Assembly: GCA_030770425.1 (NCBI GenBank)
Contig: JASJFT010000002.1
Span: 1-64,000 of the forward strand
Length of the DNA: 64,000 nucleotides
Origin: Darksidea phi
Taxonomy: Eukaryota; Ascomycota; Dothideomycetes; Pleosporales; Lentitheciaceae
Direction of reading: 5' to 3'
Of this stretch, positions 10,434 through 21,360 are shown piece by piece. The translations under genes were made by a program, and so were the position numbers. Under the pieces are notes generated by a model. The model did no database searches, had not been told where the DNA came from, and saw nothing but the letters and a program-made list of their open reading frames with translations. Position 1 is the stretch's first letter. The number at the start of each line of letters is the position of its first letter.

Positions 10434-11009
10434 TTATCTTCCTAGCTCTAATGCCTCTCTCCACGCCTCCTTTTTGACCCTTTTCCTCTCTCTTTTTCTA
10501 ACCCTTTTCCGCTCCTCTTCTGTCTCCTCCTCCGTGTCTTCTTCTGTTTCTACTTCTGTTTCTACTTCTATCTTCCTCTCTATTTTCCTTTCTATCTTCT
10601 TCTCCATCTTCTCTTCTGTATCTTCAGTATCTTCTTTAATCTCTTTTTCTACCTTCTTCTCTGCTTCCTCCTCTATTTCCTCTTCCGCCTTTTCGTCTGT
10701 GTCCTCTAGCTCCTCGTCCGTCTCCTCATCTGTCTCCCCATCTATCTCCCAGTCCCAGTCTATCCCCTCCTCCTCCCCCACCCGCAATCCACCCACAACC
10801 CACCCAACCAATACCCACCTCTGCACCAAAGCAAAACACAACAACGGCGACAAAAGAAGTGGATAATCCCAAAAACACAAGAGTGTAGCAGAGAGCAAGT
10901 AAAGACTCCCACCAAGGAGTGTGACTGTGAGCATATAGCCGAAGGCGTACTGTATGGTCGTAGAAATGAGAGACGACATGGTTGAGAGAAGTATGGGTGA
11001 TTGTGGCAT
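10434..11009 (-). CDS. Two-helix membrane protein with E/K/T-rich repetitive tail
   Basis: Starting at ATG 11009 the product is 191 aa. An open frame continues upstream but lacks ATG. Two hydrophobic helices occupy about residues 15-70 (FGYMLTVTLLGGSLYLLSATLL and PLLLSPLLCFALVQRWVLVGWVV). The remaining ~110 residues are almost only E, K, D, T, V, I and R in short near-repeats (for example KIERKIERKIEVETEVETE), strongly predicted to be a charged helix or coiled coil. On the DNA this appears as a long TCT/TCC-rich tract (10490-10740). No family recognised. The tail may be a repeat-expanded region and vary in length between strains. Confidence 0.5.
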   Translation of the reverse strand: MPQSPILLSTMSSLISTTIQYAFGYMLTVTLLGGSLYLLSATLLCFWDYPLLLSPLLCFALVQRWVLVGWVVGGLRVGEEEGIDWDWEIDGETDEETDEELEDTDEKAEEEIEEEAEKKVEKEIKEDTEDTEEKMEKKIERKIERKIEVETEVETEEDTEEETEEERKRVRKRERKRVKKEAWREALELGR

Positions 11010-12504
11010 TGTAGCTCTGATGGAGGGCAGTATGCTGGCGTGGTGTTTTAAAGCAAGCGAGGAGACGTATGTATCGTTAAGAAAGGGATTCTTGTGACGT
11101 TGTGGTTTTGTTGGAGGATGGTATGCTGAACCTGTGTCTTGAAGCCAGGGCCGCACTCGCGGGTTTAATTCAGAAAGGGCATTTCTTGTAGTGCTGGCAA
11201 GCTAATTAAATAATCCAGCGCGGAAATCTCGATTTTCAGTCTTTCTTTCTTGGGTAGTAGAACTCTCCATCGGCGTACGTAACCCATGGATGCTATTCAC
11301 CCATTTCCATGGTACAAGGTCAGCGTCAGAGCGATAATGTTATTATAATGTGTACCATTCTTCTCCTCGGTTGTTTATCCGAATTACACATAATACGCTA
11401 TAGCATCATCTCGCATAAGCCATGTGCAATGTCCGCTCCACTTGACGTTTTTGTTAGGCTTTCACACTAGCGCTCACCTTGAATTACACGGTTTCGTGCT
11501 CATCCCTCTAATGAGGTGAAAATTATAACGCAGAAGAGGGTGTGAGAGAGTAGTAGAGGGGAGAGAGGCTTTTGTCGCCAGTGTTGTGATTTTGGTGGAC
11601 AATGCGGTGATTGTTATAAGAGAATAAGAGAAAAACCCCTCTCTACCAATATCGCAAACACTCCCCTCCCTATTTCTTCAAGATATTGAGACAGTATTCT
11701 TCCTGGTGCCATTCCATAAGCACCATACAAACCCTGCACGCATCACCGCGCGAAGCAAGTATGCTGACATGATACCATATCAACATTCAATCCATGCATT
11801 CGGCAAGCACTCCACTAGCAGTGACTGTCTATTCGACTGGCGGTACCAGTAACTCGCAGCATAGAAACAATGCAGAAAAAGTGAGACAACACAGATCTCC
11901 CGACATGAAAAAGCCGTGCACACTGTACTACATGGAGAGAGGAGATGCACGATCAAAGGCCGCCTGACAGTATCATCGGGATGCCGCTGGAGGTAAAGAA
12001 ACCTCACTCCGCAAACCCGAAAACGTGAAAACCTCCCGTGCTCATAAACAGCCGTAAGCACTGGAAGGTGTGCTATGAGAGGAGATGAGAGACCCTTGAC
12101 TGTCCGGCCGTGTGGCAACCCTACCCACCATCCGTTCGTTGAAATACTAGACGATAGACCGACCCAAAAGAGAGCATCAAATTGAAGATGCCGATCGGCC
12201 TTGAAAAGTGATGCAAAAGTATGCCGATCAAAGTCTTGATTTCGTGCCTTTCTGTACCCTCAAGCGCCGACAAATGCTGATGAAGAGAAGTAAAGATATG
12301 CATATTGTCGGGATTGAAAGACCGAGAGAGCAAACAAGATATAAACATGGTTACAACATATACCATATGCAGCACAAAAGAAGTCAAAAAGAAGCGCAAA
12401 AAGATTAGGAGAAAGTAATACAGGCGCAATCGAAGGATAGGTTAGGGGTACTCTGCCAGCCCATCAAGTCGAACAAGAGCATGTCACTTGGAAAGTGACT
12501 GACG
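11010..12504. other. Intergenic, about 1.5 kb without a gene
   Basis: No supported gene. The part nearest 12504 is probably the 3' UTR of the kinase gene that follows on the minus strand. A hydrophobic minus frame at 12121-12429 lacks an ATG and is rejected. Confidence 0.4.
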
Positions 12505-14738
12505 TCAGTTGTGCGACGTCGCCCTTCGGAGCTTGTAGTCGGGCAGATGGTCGAAGTCATCGGTGTCGGAATTATACCGCCAGGCCTTGAACTCTACACC
12601 GTACGGCTTGGGCTCCATCTGGTATAGCATCCCGAGCGGGCAGTCTAGATCCGCCACATCTTCTCGCTTCAGCCCCTGGAAGTATGCAAGCAGAACACGG
12701 GCAATCGATCGATGGGTAACAAGCAAGCAGTGGTCCGTCATGCGCTCGAGCTCGAAGATAACAGGCCGGATACGGTTTATAACATCCAGGTAGCCTTCGC
12801 CTCCAGGCCCCGGGTATCGGTAGGCAATCTTGTCTGCTCGCCGGCGCTCGTATTCTTCGTGGTATTTTGATTTGATCTCTTCGTAGGTGTGGCCTTCCAT
12901 GTAGCCGGCGTTCAGCTCGTCCAACATGCGCATCTGCTTGAGGTCATACTCTTCCTCGCAAAAGTACTGCGCAGTTTGAACGCTGCGTTTCAGCATGCTC
13001 GACCAGACGCAGAAGCTCTTTGACTCGACTTCACTGCCATAGTAAGGATTTGGCGGTGTGTGATCTCCAGGCACTGGCGGAAAATGAGTGTGGGCGATCT
13101 TGTCGGCGAGATGGACGTCCCAGGCCTTACGCTGTTTGTCCACGAAGCGGGCCATTGCTCGCGCGTACTTTTGACCGTTATCGCTCAAATTGGAGTCTCC
13201 TCCGATCTTTCCTGCAACGTTGTCTAGAGACTCTCCGTGACGGGTAATCCAAATCATACGCGGAGCTAGATTGAAGTTGAGGAGGTAGTACACTGCCTGT
13301 CCGGCAAGGAACCCCTTGACCTGATGCGATATCATCTTCCGACCGACATCGATCATTTTGACGTACGACATGTTGTTCTCCTCTTCGTATTCGCCGAGCG
13401 GGACGTAGTTCTTCTCGTAGATGGCCACACGCTGTTTGAAGTCTTTCAGAGCAGCACGCGGGTCTTTGCCCTCGTAGTCTGGGCCGGACAGCTTGAGACG
13501 CATGTTGGACTCGAGCAGATTCTGATCTTTGCAGACAGACTCAACGAAGAGCACGTTGAGCTCGGGGCCTGCCCGCTCGCGAATCCTCACCATGATCTGC
13601 TTTCGGCGAGCCAGGGTGCTGTTGGTGGCATCAAAGATGCCGACGGAGCCACTGCCCTTCACGACCCAATCGAGCAGGTCGTCAAGCGTTTCCATGGCAC
13701 ACTGCTCCCGGATTTGGGCCGCCTTCTTGTTGGAGGGATCGAAGAAGCTCGCCGACTGGTCCATCGGCTCATCTCGGTTCTCATCGTTTTGCGGTGTGGG
13801 GGCTTCAGGGCCTGGGGATACGACTTGGACGCGCGGAGGCGGCTCATCCTCCACAGCTATCTCGTTGCGCTCACCAGCTGGACTCGGCAAGTGGAGTGGC
13901 GAGAGAGATCCGCCCGGAGATTCGCCATTGATCAGAATTTTGGCGGCAATCTGAGGCAACGTGTCTCCCTTCTCAAGCGCGTCCGCTAGGCCGGAAGGAA
14001 TCCTCTCTAGGCTCGCCGAGGAAAGCCGCATCCCGTGTCCGCTCGCTGCAACTCGGCGCTTCTCGCCGACGTTGAATATCTTTGTGTCGTGCTGCGACCA
14101 GTTGAGGTACCGCGCCATCTTCTTGGTGATGTAGCTCTTGCCGCGCGCTGGCAGACCGACCATGACGATGACGAGCTTCGAGCCCACATCGCGCTGGGCA
14201 ATCTTGCCATCAGGTGAGACTTTGGACTTTGTCAAGCCGGGGATATCGAGCGTGGTCGGTCTTATACGGGGCGTGGAGGCAGCGGAGTTGGCTCTCATTG
14301 CGAGCCTGTGCTGGTTAGTTGCGTGATACAGCGAATGGTTGGGCAAAAGAAGACACACATGCGGGGACTAGATGGCTGCGACGGTGCAGGTGTGTCCGAA
14401 AGGGCAGCGCCCACGCCATCTTTGGCGATGGCCAGGCCGTGACCATGGTTGGCGCTGGCATGGGGCGGCGGCTTCAAATCTCCACGATGTGACGCAACGT
14501 CATTCGCAGAGCTGGTGTTGGTTGTATTGGTAGGGACTGGGGGATGTGCGGAAGCAGGCCGCGGGGGTTCGGCGAGATGGGCGTGATGGGGGCCAGGGTA
14601 GGTGATCTTGCTCATGAGAACGTTTTTCGCAAAGATGGAATGCTGGCTCGTTCGTCGTGGCGAGGAGTTTGCTGATGCAGAGGAGCGGCGTCGCGAATGT
14701 GTTGTCGTACCTGCAGTGATAATCGGCATGGTCGCCAT
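12505..14738 (-). CDS. 6-phosphofructo-2-kinase / fructose-2,6-bisphosphatase
   Basis: Makes and possibly degrades fructose 2,6-bisphosphate, the allosteric activator of phosphofructokinase, in the cytosol. Exons: 14738-14359 and 14305-12505 (intron 14306-14358, 53 bp), giving 726 aa. The frame is open upstream to about 15056+ without an ATG, so a longer N-terminus from an unseen exon is possible. The kinase half has the P-loop GLPARGKS, NVGEKRR and the IFDATNS motif. The bisphosphatase half keeps RHGESLDN, the Glu of NAGYMEGHTYEEI and THRSIARVLLAY, so both catalytic histidines are present, unlike yeast Pfk26, which lost the phosphatase His. A low-complexity insertion of about 115 aa separates NVGEKRR from SASFFDPSN, which are almost adjacent in animal enzymes. 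The N-terminal ~130 aa is Ser/Thr/Pro-rich, a typical place for regulatory phosphorylation. Confidence 0.95.
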
Positions 14739-15683
14739 GCTTAATAGGGCTGGGCGGCTTTCGCGCCTAGCGACTAGCCGACTTCGGTGGCGGCTGGGGT
14801 GGATCGCTGGCGTAGATCGACTGCTGGGCGAGCACAATGGTCGCAAATATGGTTTATTGGCCTGGCGGCGAACTGCTGCTGTAGGGGAGATGTCGTGCAG
14901 TATGGGAACGGGGTGCGTGGTTGTCGGGCTGCTGGCAAAGGCGTCAGTCGAGGCTGCCGCCCGGTGACGTCGCGATAGGTGTGGATGGGAATGTGAGCGA
15001 CCGTTCCCGGATCTGGGGTTGTTGAATCGAGATAAGGAGCCAGCCGCCGGGTCCAACAGCCACAGGTCCGAGACTGATAGCGGATGACGCGTGTGCTGCT
15101 GCGGAGCGCTAGCTGTCCTTGCTGCTCTCTTATACCTCTCTTGATAGATAGCGAAGGCCAGTCAGGCGCGCTCCGGTCTGATGTTACTGCGAGTTACACC
15201 CTGCTTGGCGTCTACTATCTAGCATCAAACCGCCATCCCCACGTCCCGGCCGCCAGCCAGCGCACCCAATCATTCACACACGCCCTGGCGAGTGCTCAAT
15301 GTGGCCTCTGAGTGGCACGTAAATTTAGCCATCCCAGTGCTTCGTATACCGGCCTCCACCATACGTCTTTCCTCACGGTAGTAGATTGTCCGTGTGTTGC
15401 ATATGCAAGCTCCAACAGCGACAGAACAGTAAGGAGCGCTACAACCAAGCCCTTGGCGTGCAATCTCAATAGAAAGCGATGCTGCATCCCGCCTCCCCGA
15501 AGACATTTCGGGCGTGGAGAGGGCGGCAGTCCGACATGTCGGAGCCTCGACGGAGGGGCTGAGAGTGCTCCAAAGTGAGGCTAAGACGGCTGTAGCTCCT
15601 CGCGAAACGATGTGACCGAGCGTGATCTCTGAGGCGTCGGGGGCGTGAGGGCGTCTGCATGGAGAGGTCGACAGCCTTCCGCT
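14739..15683. other. 5' region of the kinase gene and convergent spacer
   Basis: Contains the open, GC-rich leader of the 6-phosphofructo-2-kinase gene (to about 15056) and its likely promoter. The opposite-strand frames here have no recognisable content. Confidence 0.35.
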
Positions 15684-16249
15684 TTAGCTTTCGAGCCGTA
15701 ACGTGAGGACGAGCAGGCAGATGTAGGCGGCGATGCTGAGGGCGGTCAGGACGGACACCACATTTCCACTCGTCCTGAACCTCTTGCGGTGCAGCCCGTC
15801 TTCGCCAACCTCGGAGAAGAATTGTTTGTTTCCTGTGCATCGTCAGTTGCCTGCGCTTTCGTACACGGCGCGTGGGCCCGGACCTTGCTGCCGGCGCAGG
15901 ATGCTTGTGAACAGAATGCCAGCACCGTACACAGCGAACAGCGCGCCGATGGAGTAGAACTCGGCCGTGAAGATCTTGAGCACGATGAGCGCAAAGGAGA
16001 ACTGGCCGATGGCGGTCCGGATGTAGGCTCCTTCGAATGTCCTCTGCGCTGCCCGTATTTCTACAAGCTCCGGGCCAGACAGCACGACGGAGCGCGCTCG
16101 GTGAAGGCGCAAACGATACCTATCTGCTGCGTGACGTCCCTACGGCTTGGTGAGCGCGGCGGGACTCTGACGGTCGTTTTGTAGGAGTCGTACCTCGAAC
16201 ATGTCCAATCGTGTATATATCCGTGCTGAGCTGGTGGTGGAGGTGCCAT
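15684..16249 (-). CDS. DUF202 family membrane protein
   Basis: Exons 16249-16120, 16060-15884 and 15832-15684 join in frame to 151 aa. The introns are 59 and 51 bp; the second donor is GTCCGG, a weak site, but the frame and the family alignment support it. After a proline-rich N-terminus (MAPPPPAQHGY), the conserved core is EIRAAQRTFEGAYIRTAIGQ followed by three hydrophobic helices: FSFALIVLKIF, SIGALFAVYGAGILFTSI, and VVSVLTALSIAAYICLLVLTL near the C-terminus. This is the DUF202 fold, related to the transmembrane part of VTC proteins, of unknown biochemical role. The gene is divergent from RNase H1, sharing an upstream region of roughly 600 bp. Confidence 0.85.
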
Positions 16250-16880
16250 GTCGCGATCGCCGAGGTCCTCACGTTGGCGGAGCTTCGCTGCCGATGCATC
16301 ATCCCATTGTTCCAGCTACAGTCACGGATCCTGTATTCGTACGCAGATTGCTGTCATTGTACTCAACTATCTTAACCGTTCCTGCCTCTCGGCACTCTTT
16401 TCACTCACTCTGAGACCGCCGTCACTATGCGGTCCAAGTCCAAGCTCTCCGCACCGCACCCCCACCCCTCTCCCATCGCAATGGGCGTTTCCACCCACAC
16501 GAACCCCAGTCACCCCCTCACTTACTTCCGCATTAGATCCCCATTTCTCCGCCATTTTCCACAGTCTTATGAGAGTAGTGCGCACGCGCTTTGCTATCAA
16601 GCGCGGTATTTTCCTTGCGAAAGATTGTCGGTATGTTTATATTCTGTGGAGCCAGCCCGCTGTCCAACTTGCTCAAACATCCAACATAGCGCGACTAACG
16701 AGCCGAAGCCCATTAAACCGCATCGATACCTCCTTCCGCCGCCTCTATTTCGCCTCGGACCCGTACGCGCGGCAATTGCCCAACAATAACGGCCTCATCC
16801 GTCCGCCCTACTATCACCGGGATCCGTCCGCCCTTGGCGAGGGTACAACATTTGATTTCTTTGAGGAGAGGGGAGCCACG
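16250..16880 (+). promoter_or_regulatory. Shared upstream region with a probable 5' UTR intron of RNase H1
   Basis: Divergent genes flank this region. A GTATGT donor at about 16630 pairs with a catag acceptor at about 16689. If that intron is removed, any upstream in-frame start (for example ATG 16569) runs into a stop, which supports ATG 16881 as the RNase H1 start. If it is retained, an N-terminally extended form with an arginine-rich, mitochondria-like leader would be possible. Confidence 0.35.
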
Positions 16881-18266
16881 ATGGGCGGCGAAAAGTCTGC
16901 TTCGACAACATCGTCAAACCTGAAGCGCAAGAGGAGCACCCTGGCTTTTTACGCAGTCAAGGTTGGGCGCAACCCGGACATATACTACAGCTGGGAGGAT
17001 GCGAAGGAAGAGACTTTAGGGTTCAAGAATTCTGTCTGTGGGTATACCATTCCCTAAACTGAAGGACTCATTCTGACCCCTCACAGTCAAGAAATGCAAT
17101 ACCTTTGGTGAAGCCGAGGACTTTATGAAGAGCGGAAGCAATGCCGCCCCGAAACCAGCCAAGACAAAATACTACGGCGTGCAGGCCGGCCATGTTCCTG
17201 GCGTCTACGCAGATTACCCGTCAGTCTTAGAGCAAGTGACAGGCTTCAAAGGCAGCAAGCAGAAGAGCTTTTCCACCAAGGAAGAAGCACAGGCTTACGT
17301 AAACGAGGGCAAAACAACACCATCAGAGAGCTATACGCCTATCAGCCTCAAAGGCCACCTCGGCTCGATGACTCCCTCGCCAGAAGAACCACGGAAAAGC
17401 TCTAAGAAGCCGAAGAAAAACGGTGGCTCGGCCGTGGTTCCCGAGGTTAACGGTGACTACGAACCCGGTATGGGCCCATTTCCTTCCAACGCAGAGGATG
17501 GCTTCGATGATAGGATTAAACTGCCCGAAAATCGCAACGATGGCAAGCTTGAATTCAAGACCGAGGCAGAGCGCAATGCCCGCAAAAGGCAGCCAACCGG
17601 CGATTTCGAGGGCACGCTTGAGGTCTGGACCGATGGCGCCGCAAAAGGCAACGGTCAGATTGGAGCTGCTGCTGGCATCGGTATCTGGTTTGGTCCCAAT
17701 GATCCTAGGTAAAGCTGACTTTTCACTGCTGTGAATGCAATCGCTCATCCATGAATAGGAACGTCTCCGAGCCCCTCATCGGGGACGGAAAGCAGACTAA
17801 CCAACGTGCCGAACTCACTGCCATATCCCGAGCCATTGATATTGCGCCCATCGACCGTAATGTGCTGATTTATACCGATTCATATTATTCAATCAAATGC
17901 GTAACAGAATGGTTCCAAAAATGGGAGAGCAATGAATGGAAGAACGCGGCTGGGAAACCCGTAGAGAACAAGGACATCATCGAGCCTATCATCGCGCGGA
18001 TACGAGAGAGGGAGATGGCTAAGGCTTCGACAAAGTTTACGTGGGTGAAAGGACACGGTACGAACGCGGGTAATGTCGGAGCGGATTTCCTTGCGACGCA
18101 GGGAGCGAGACAGACTGAGATTAATGCGCAAGTAGAGAGGGTGAGTGGGAACGAGGCGGCCTATGTGTTGGCGGATCATGCGGCGGAGCAAGGCCAGGCA
18201 CAGATCTACTCGGTCCTAGGAGAAACACCGGATCGGCAGGAGGCACAAGAGGAACTGTTCCAGTAG
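16881..18266 (+). CDS. RNH1: Ribonuclease H1
   Basis: Cleaves the RNA strand of RNA:DNA hybrids (R-loops, primers). Exons 16881-17037, 17087-17708 and 17759-18266 (introns 49 and 50 bp) give 428 aa in frame. Two hybrid-binding domains sit in the N-terminal half: FYAVKVGRNPDIYYSWEDA...VFKKCNTFGEAEDF and YYGVQAGHVPGVYADYPSV...GFKGSKQKSFSTKEEAQAYV. A Lys/Pro/Ser-rich linker follows. The catalytic domain begins at LEVWTDGAAKGNG (first Asp), then QRAELTAI (Glu), LIYTDSYYSI (second Asp) and a late HGTNAGNVGADFLA (last Asp). All four acidic residues are present. Two binding domains are common in fungal enzymes. The C-terminal ~40 aa after the catalytic core is a polar extension. Confidence 0.95.
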
Positions 18267-18679
18267 GTCGCACAACAACGTCTCAAGACGAAGATGGGTA
18301 TGCATTTCGACGTGTCAGCAAAAAACGACACATTTCAAAGAAGTTCGTTCGAGAAAAAAGGATCTACTGGCCAGTAGTAGCCATAATACATGTATGTAAA
18401 TCGCCTCGCAGGCTCTTACAATGCATGCTAAAGCAATATTCAAGCTCAGGTTTACTATACATATTCTTTGTTTGCACTGCGTTCTAAACACAGCATTATG
18501 GACAACAAGATCTTGTTCAGAGCTTGGCCAAAGTAAAACACCTTATCCCAACTCTGCACACTCGCCAAATCCGCGATTCTCTTCTCAAGATACCAGATCC
18601 GCTTCTCCTATCCAGATGTGCGGCATTCACCTCCCGCATGCCCGCCATCGCCGCAAGGGGTCCCTTTTATGCTGCTTCC
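18267..18679. other. Convergent intergenic spacer
   Basis: Between the RNase H1 stop and the 3' end of a minus-strand small gene. No coding signal recognised. Confidence 0.35.
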
Positions 18680-19000
18680 TCAAGCTTCTTCAGCGCTTTT
18701 CAGCGGTGTGTTGATTTCCTTCCCAGCCTCCACATTTTGTGACTCCCTGATTGGACGGTGGAGCAAAGGCCAGAGGATGAATATGGCTAGTATCGAACCG
18801 AGGATGAGGAGGAGTGAGATGGGCCATATGAACAGGTCGAGGAAGTCTAGCGGGTTTACTGCGCCGGTGCCAGTGGCATAGGTTATGCAGACGGGTTGGA
18901 GGGAGCGCTGCTGCATGGGAAGGTGTTGGGGTGGTGGAGCAGTGTGTGGAGTGGGGTCGGCGAGGTGCCAGATTGGCCATGGGAAGGGGACTGCTAGCAT
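18680..19000 (-). CDS. Small single-pass membrane protein, unknown
   Basis: A 106-aa intronless frame from ATG 19000. The N-terminal 45 aa is proline- and tryptophan-rich. One strong hydrophobic helix lies at about residues 56-80 (LFIWPISLLLILGSILAIFILWPLL), flanked by a basic RPIR. The tail is short and polar. No family recognised. It resembles in size and layout the small membrane proteins at 7-9 kb and the one at 19442. Confidence 0.45.
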   Translation of the reverse strand: MLAVPFPWPIWHLADPTPHTAPPPQHLPMQQRSLQPVCITYATGTGAVNPLDFLDLFIWPISLLLILGSILAIFILWPLLHRPIRESQNVEAGKEINTPLKSAEEA

Positions 19001-19441
19001 TTTGGGGGGTTTGCTATGGTTGCAGTTTTCTTTCCGAATCGGTACGGGCTGGATAGTATGGGGATGAGAGGAGAGGAAATGGTAAGGTATTGCATGCTTC
19101 TTTTAAATGAAAAGCTATATTGAAAATCCTGTTTCGTTTCAGAAATTTATCAAGTCCGGTCCTCCCAACCAACAAGCTCGCGTTGCAATGCGGAACCCAA
19201 AGTTAGCCAGCTGCCAAACCAGAAATCGCTTCGAGCGATGAGATTGCCACCGGATTTTTTCACAATGCATGCAGTTCACAATGTATGTATATACAATGAA
19301 GCACGTAGATTTCTCTTTACCATGCCGTCGTCAGCAAACCGCTCGCATATAAACCGTCCAACCCCGCCTTCCTGAACCAAGAAACGCACTTCCACAATTA
19401 CTCCACCCAACCAAAACTCACACGCAATCTATCCAAGAGCA
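19001..19441. other. Divergent promoter region between two small membrane genes
   Basis: Holds the upstream regions of the genes at 18680-19000 (minus) and 19442-19675 (plus). Apart from the TATA-like site at 19348 nothing specific is seen. Confidence 0.35.
19348..19353 (+). promoter_or_regulatory. TATA-like box upstream of the 19442 gene
   Basis: TATAAA lies 89 bp upstream of the ATG at 19442, followed by a C/A-rich leader typical of fungal 5' untranslated regions. The position is right for a core promoter; no functional evidence. Confidence 0.3.
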
Positions 19442-19675
19442 ATGTCGTCACCCTTCTTTATCTACCTCCGCATGCTATTGGACTTCTTCTCTGCCTACGC
19501 TTTACATATAGCTGTCAGTGTAGCCCTCGCTTTGGTGTACTTCAATGCAGTCTATTTCGTGCTGAAAGTAGGGCAGTGGAAAAACGTACCCGCATTGCTC
19601 TTTGGGTATTCGATTGGTGTGGTCATGGGGGCGCTTACGATGGGACTTATGGCGGAGCTGGGGGGTAATTGGTAG
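19442..19675 (+). CDS. 77-aa double-helix membrane protein, unknown
   Basis: Intronless, ATG 19442 in good context (agagcaATGTCG). Almost the whole protein is hydrophobic: helix one at about residues 18-42 (YALHIAVSVALALVYFNAVYFVL), a short KVGQWKN loop, helix two at about residues 50-72 (LLFGYSIGVVMGALTMGLM), with glycines spaced as in packed helix pairs. No family recognised. Upstream TATA-like site and C-rich leader support a real gene. Confidence 0.5.
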   Translation: MSSPFFIYLRMLLDFFSAYALHIAVSVALALVYFNAVYFVLKVGQWKNVPALLFGYSIGVVMGALTMGLMAELGGNW

Positions 19676-19979
19676 ATTGCGGCAAAGGCCTCCGCAGCGA
19701 GAGAGAACAGAGGATTGTGGTTTACTGGCGACATTCGCTGGCTGCTGATTAGATTGAATGATAACTTTTGCTGGCTAAATTGGAGTACATGTACTATTGA
19801 GTGATGAGATGCAAGGACAAGTAGCGTTGGATGGGTGAGTGTGTTGTACAATGTGAATAGCTGGGTTGATCTTTAATATGGAGCCTATATTTCATTAACG
19901 TGTAAGTAAGGTCAATCCGTACGTTGCGAGACGCACGGTGTAGCGAGACAAAGTAGAGGTACTTTGACTTTTAGTAACC

Positions 19980-20430
19980 ACAAAGCTCATACATATAACG
20001 AATATTACTATAATTCTACGAAAATAATTAGCTATAGCTAATTCTAAATACTTATATTCTACTTTACCTAAAAATTATATTTACGTTGTCACTTCTACGC
20101 CTAATTTATATAGTATCTTATATTATAGTAAAATATACTTTCCTCCTTATAGTACTAATCTCGAGTCTTTTTCGCTCTAAATTTTAGTAGAATAGCTCTA
20201 TCCTGCTCTTATAACCTCTCCCTGTTACTAGAAAGTTATTATTAGCCCTGTACGCGCTATCGTAGGCAGATTCATATAGGATCGCCCCGTTAGAAGGTAC
20301 CTCTAGCGGAAGCGAGTATCGATCTAGGCTAAAATGATATAGCCCCGTACGTCTTACCTTATAGACTAATAGGTAATTTATTGTAAGATATATAGCTATA
20401 CGGGTTGTATAAGCGGCCGGATTATCTTAA
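19980..20430. repeat. TA-rich tract, probable RIP-mutated repeat remnant
   Basis: A sharp change to AT-rich sequence packed with TA dinucleotides (tatagctaattctaaatac, attatatttacg and similar), with no open frame. This is what repeat-induced point mutation leaves after C-to-T changes at CpA in duplicated DNA. The original element cannot be identified by eye. Confidence 0.5.
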
Positions 20431-21360
20431 TCCGACTTGGGGATTAGTAGTAGTGTCAAGACTCAAACGGCTCGGCACTTGTTTAGTCAGCTAACGCGTC
20501 TCAGCGTCGCAACCGCTCGACACAGCCATCATGCAACTTCGAGATGCAGTCTAACGTGTAGCGATACTTATTACGACGCCCTCGAGCTCCGACGCTCGCT
20601 GTTGTCCCTTCCGCCGACCGAACGAAAGACCTTCTCAAGCCACCACGTCCTCATGCTTCTCGAGCCCACCGGCGCCGATTCCTAGACCAAGTGGCAGCCG
20701 GTCTCCGCTCATTAAATGGAACAGAACGAGATAGGAGAGGTGTAACATAAGATAGATTGCGACGGTCCTGGAAATTCAAGCCTGCGCTTTGGTGGGTGGG
20801 CCGGGTGGAACTGGCAGAACGCCGTCGTTGCAAGCGCATACGAAGATTGGAAAGCTCGACATAACTTGGTAATACAGCTATCGTACGGCCAAACCACCAA
20901 CGGCTCCTTATATGTATACTGCAATCTCTAGGGCCGTGGAGATATATTCTAGTTTAACGTCCGAGGGCCCTGAGGTATTTAGATCGTCCATGTCTGTGAG
21001 GGAGGAGTACTAGCAGAGCTACGGTCGTAGTTATACTTAGTAAGATTCTGCACTATCTAGAGCTGCATGTAACACTCTTCTCTTCAGCCAGATCTCTAAA
21101 CCATCGCCTCCAGGGTAACCCTGTGGCAGGAGCGGGTCGGCCATCCACCCTGCTAGCTTCATTAGAGGCGTTCATCTGCCACTGACAAGGCTTAAGTGGC
21201 AAATTTTCAATACATGGTTCTATCTAGTATGTGCTTAGAGCTACACTGGCAAATTAGTAAGGTATATATATTCGTGATGGTTCCCAAGCCCCCCTCTATA
21301 AAATAAGATGTAATAGAAGATATAAGATAGTAAGTTATTATTGATATAAAATGAGATGTG

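Noticed and set aside
12121..12429. Hydrophobic 102-codon minus-strand frame downstream of the 6-phosphofructo-2-kinase gene
   Set aside because: No ATG at the start, composition of an AT-rich 3' UTR, no recognisable domain.
13324..13989. 221-codon plus-strand frame
   Set aside because: It is the antisense shadow of the kinase/phosphatase exon, whose domains are clear on the minus strand.
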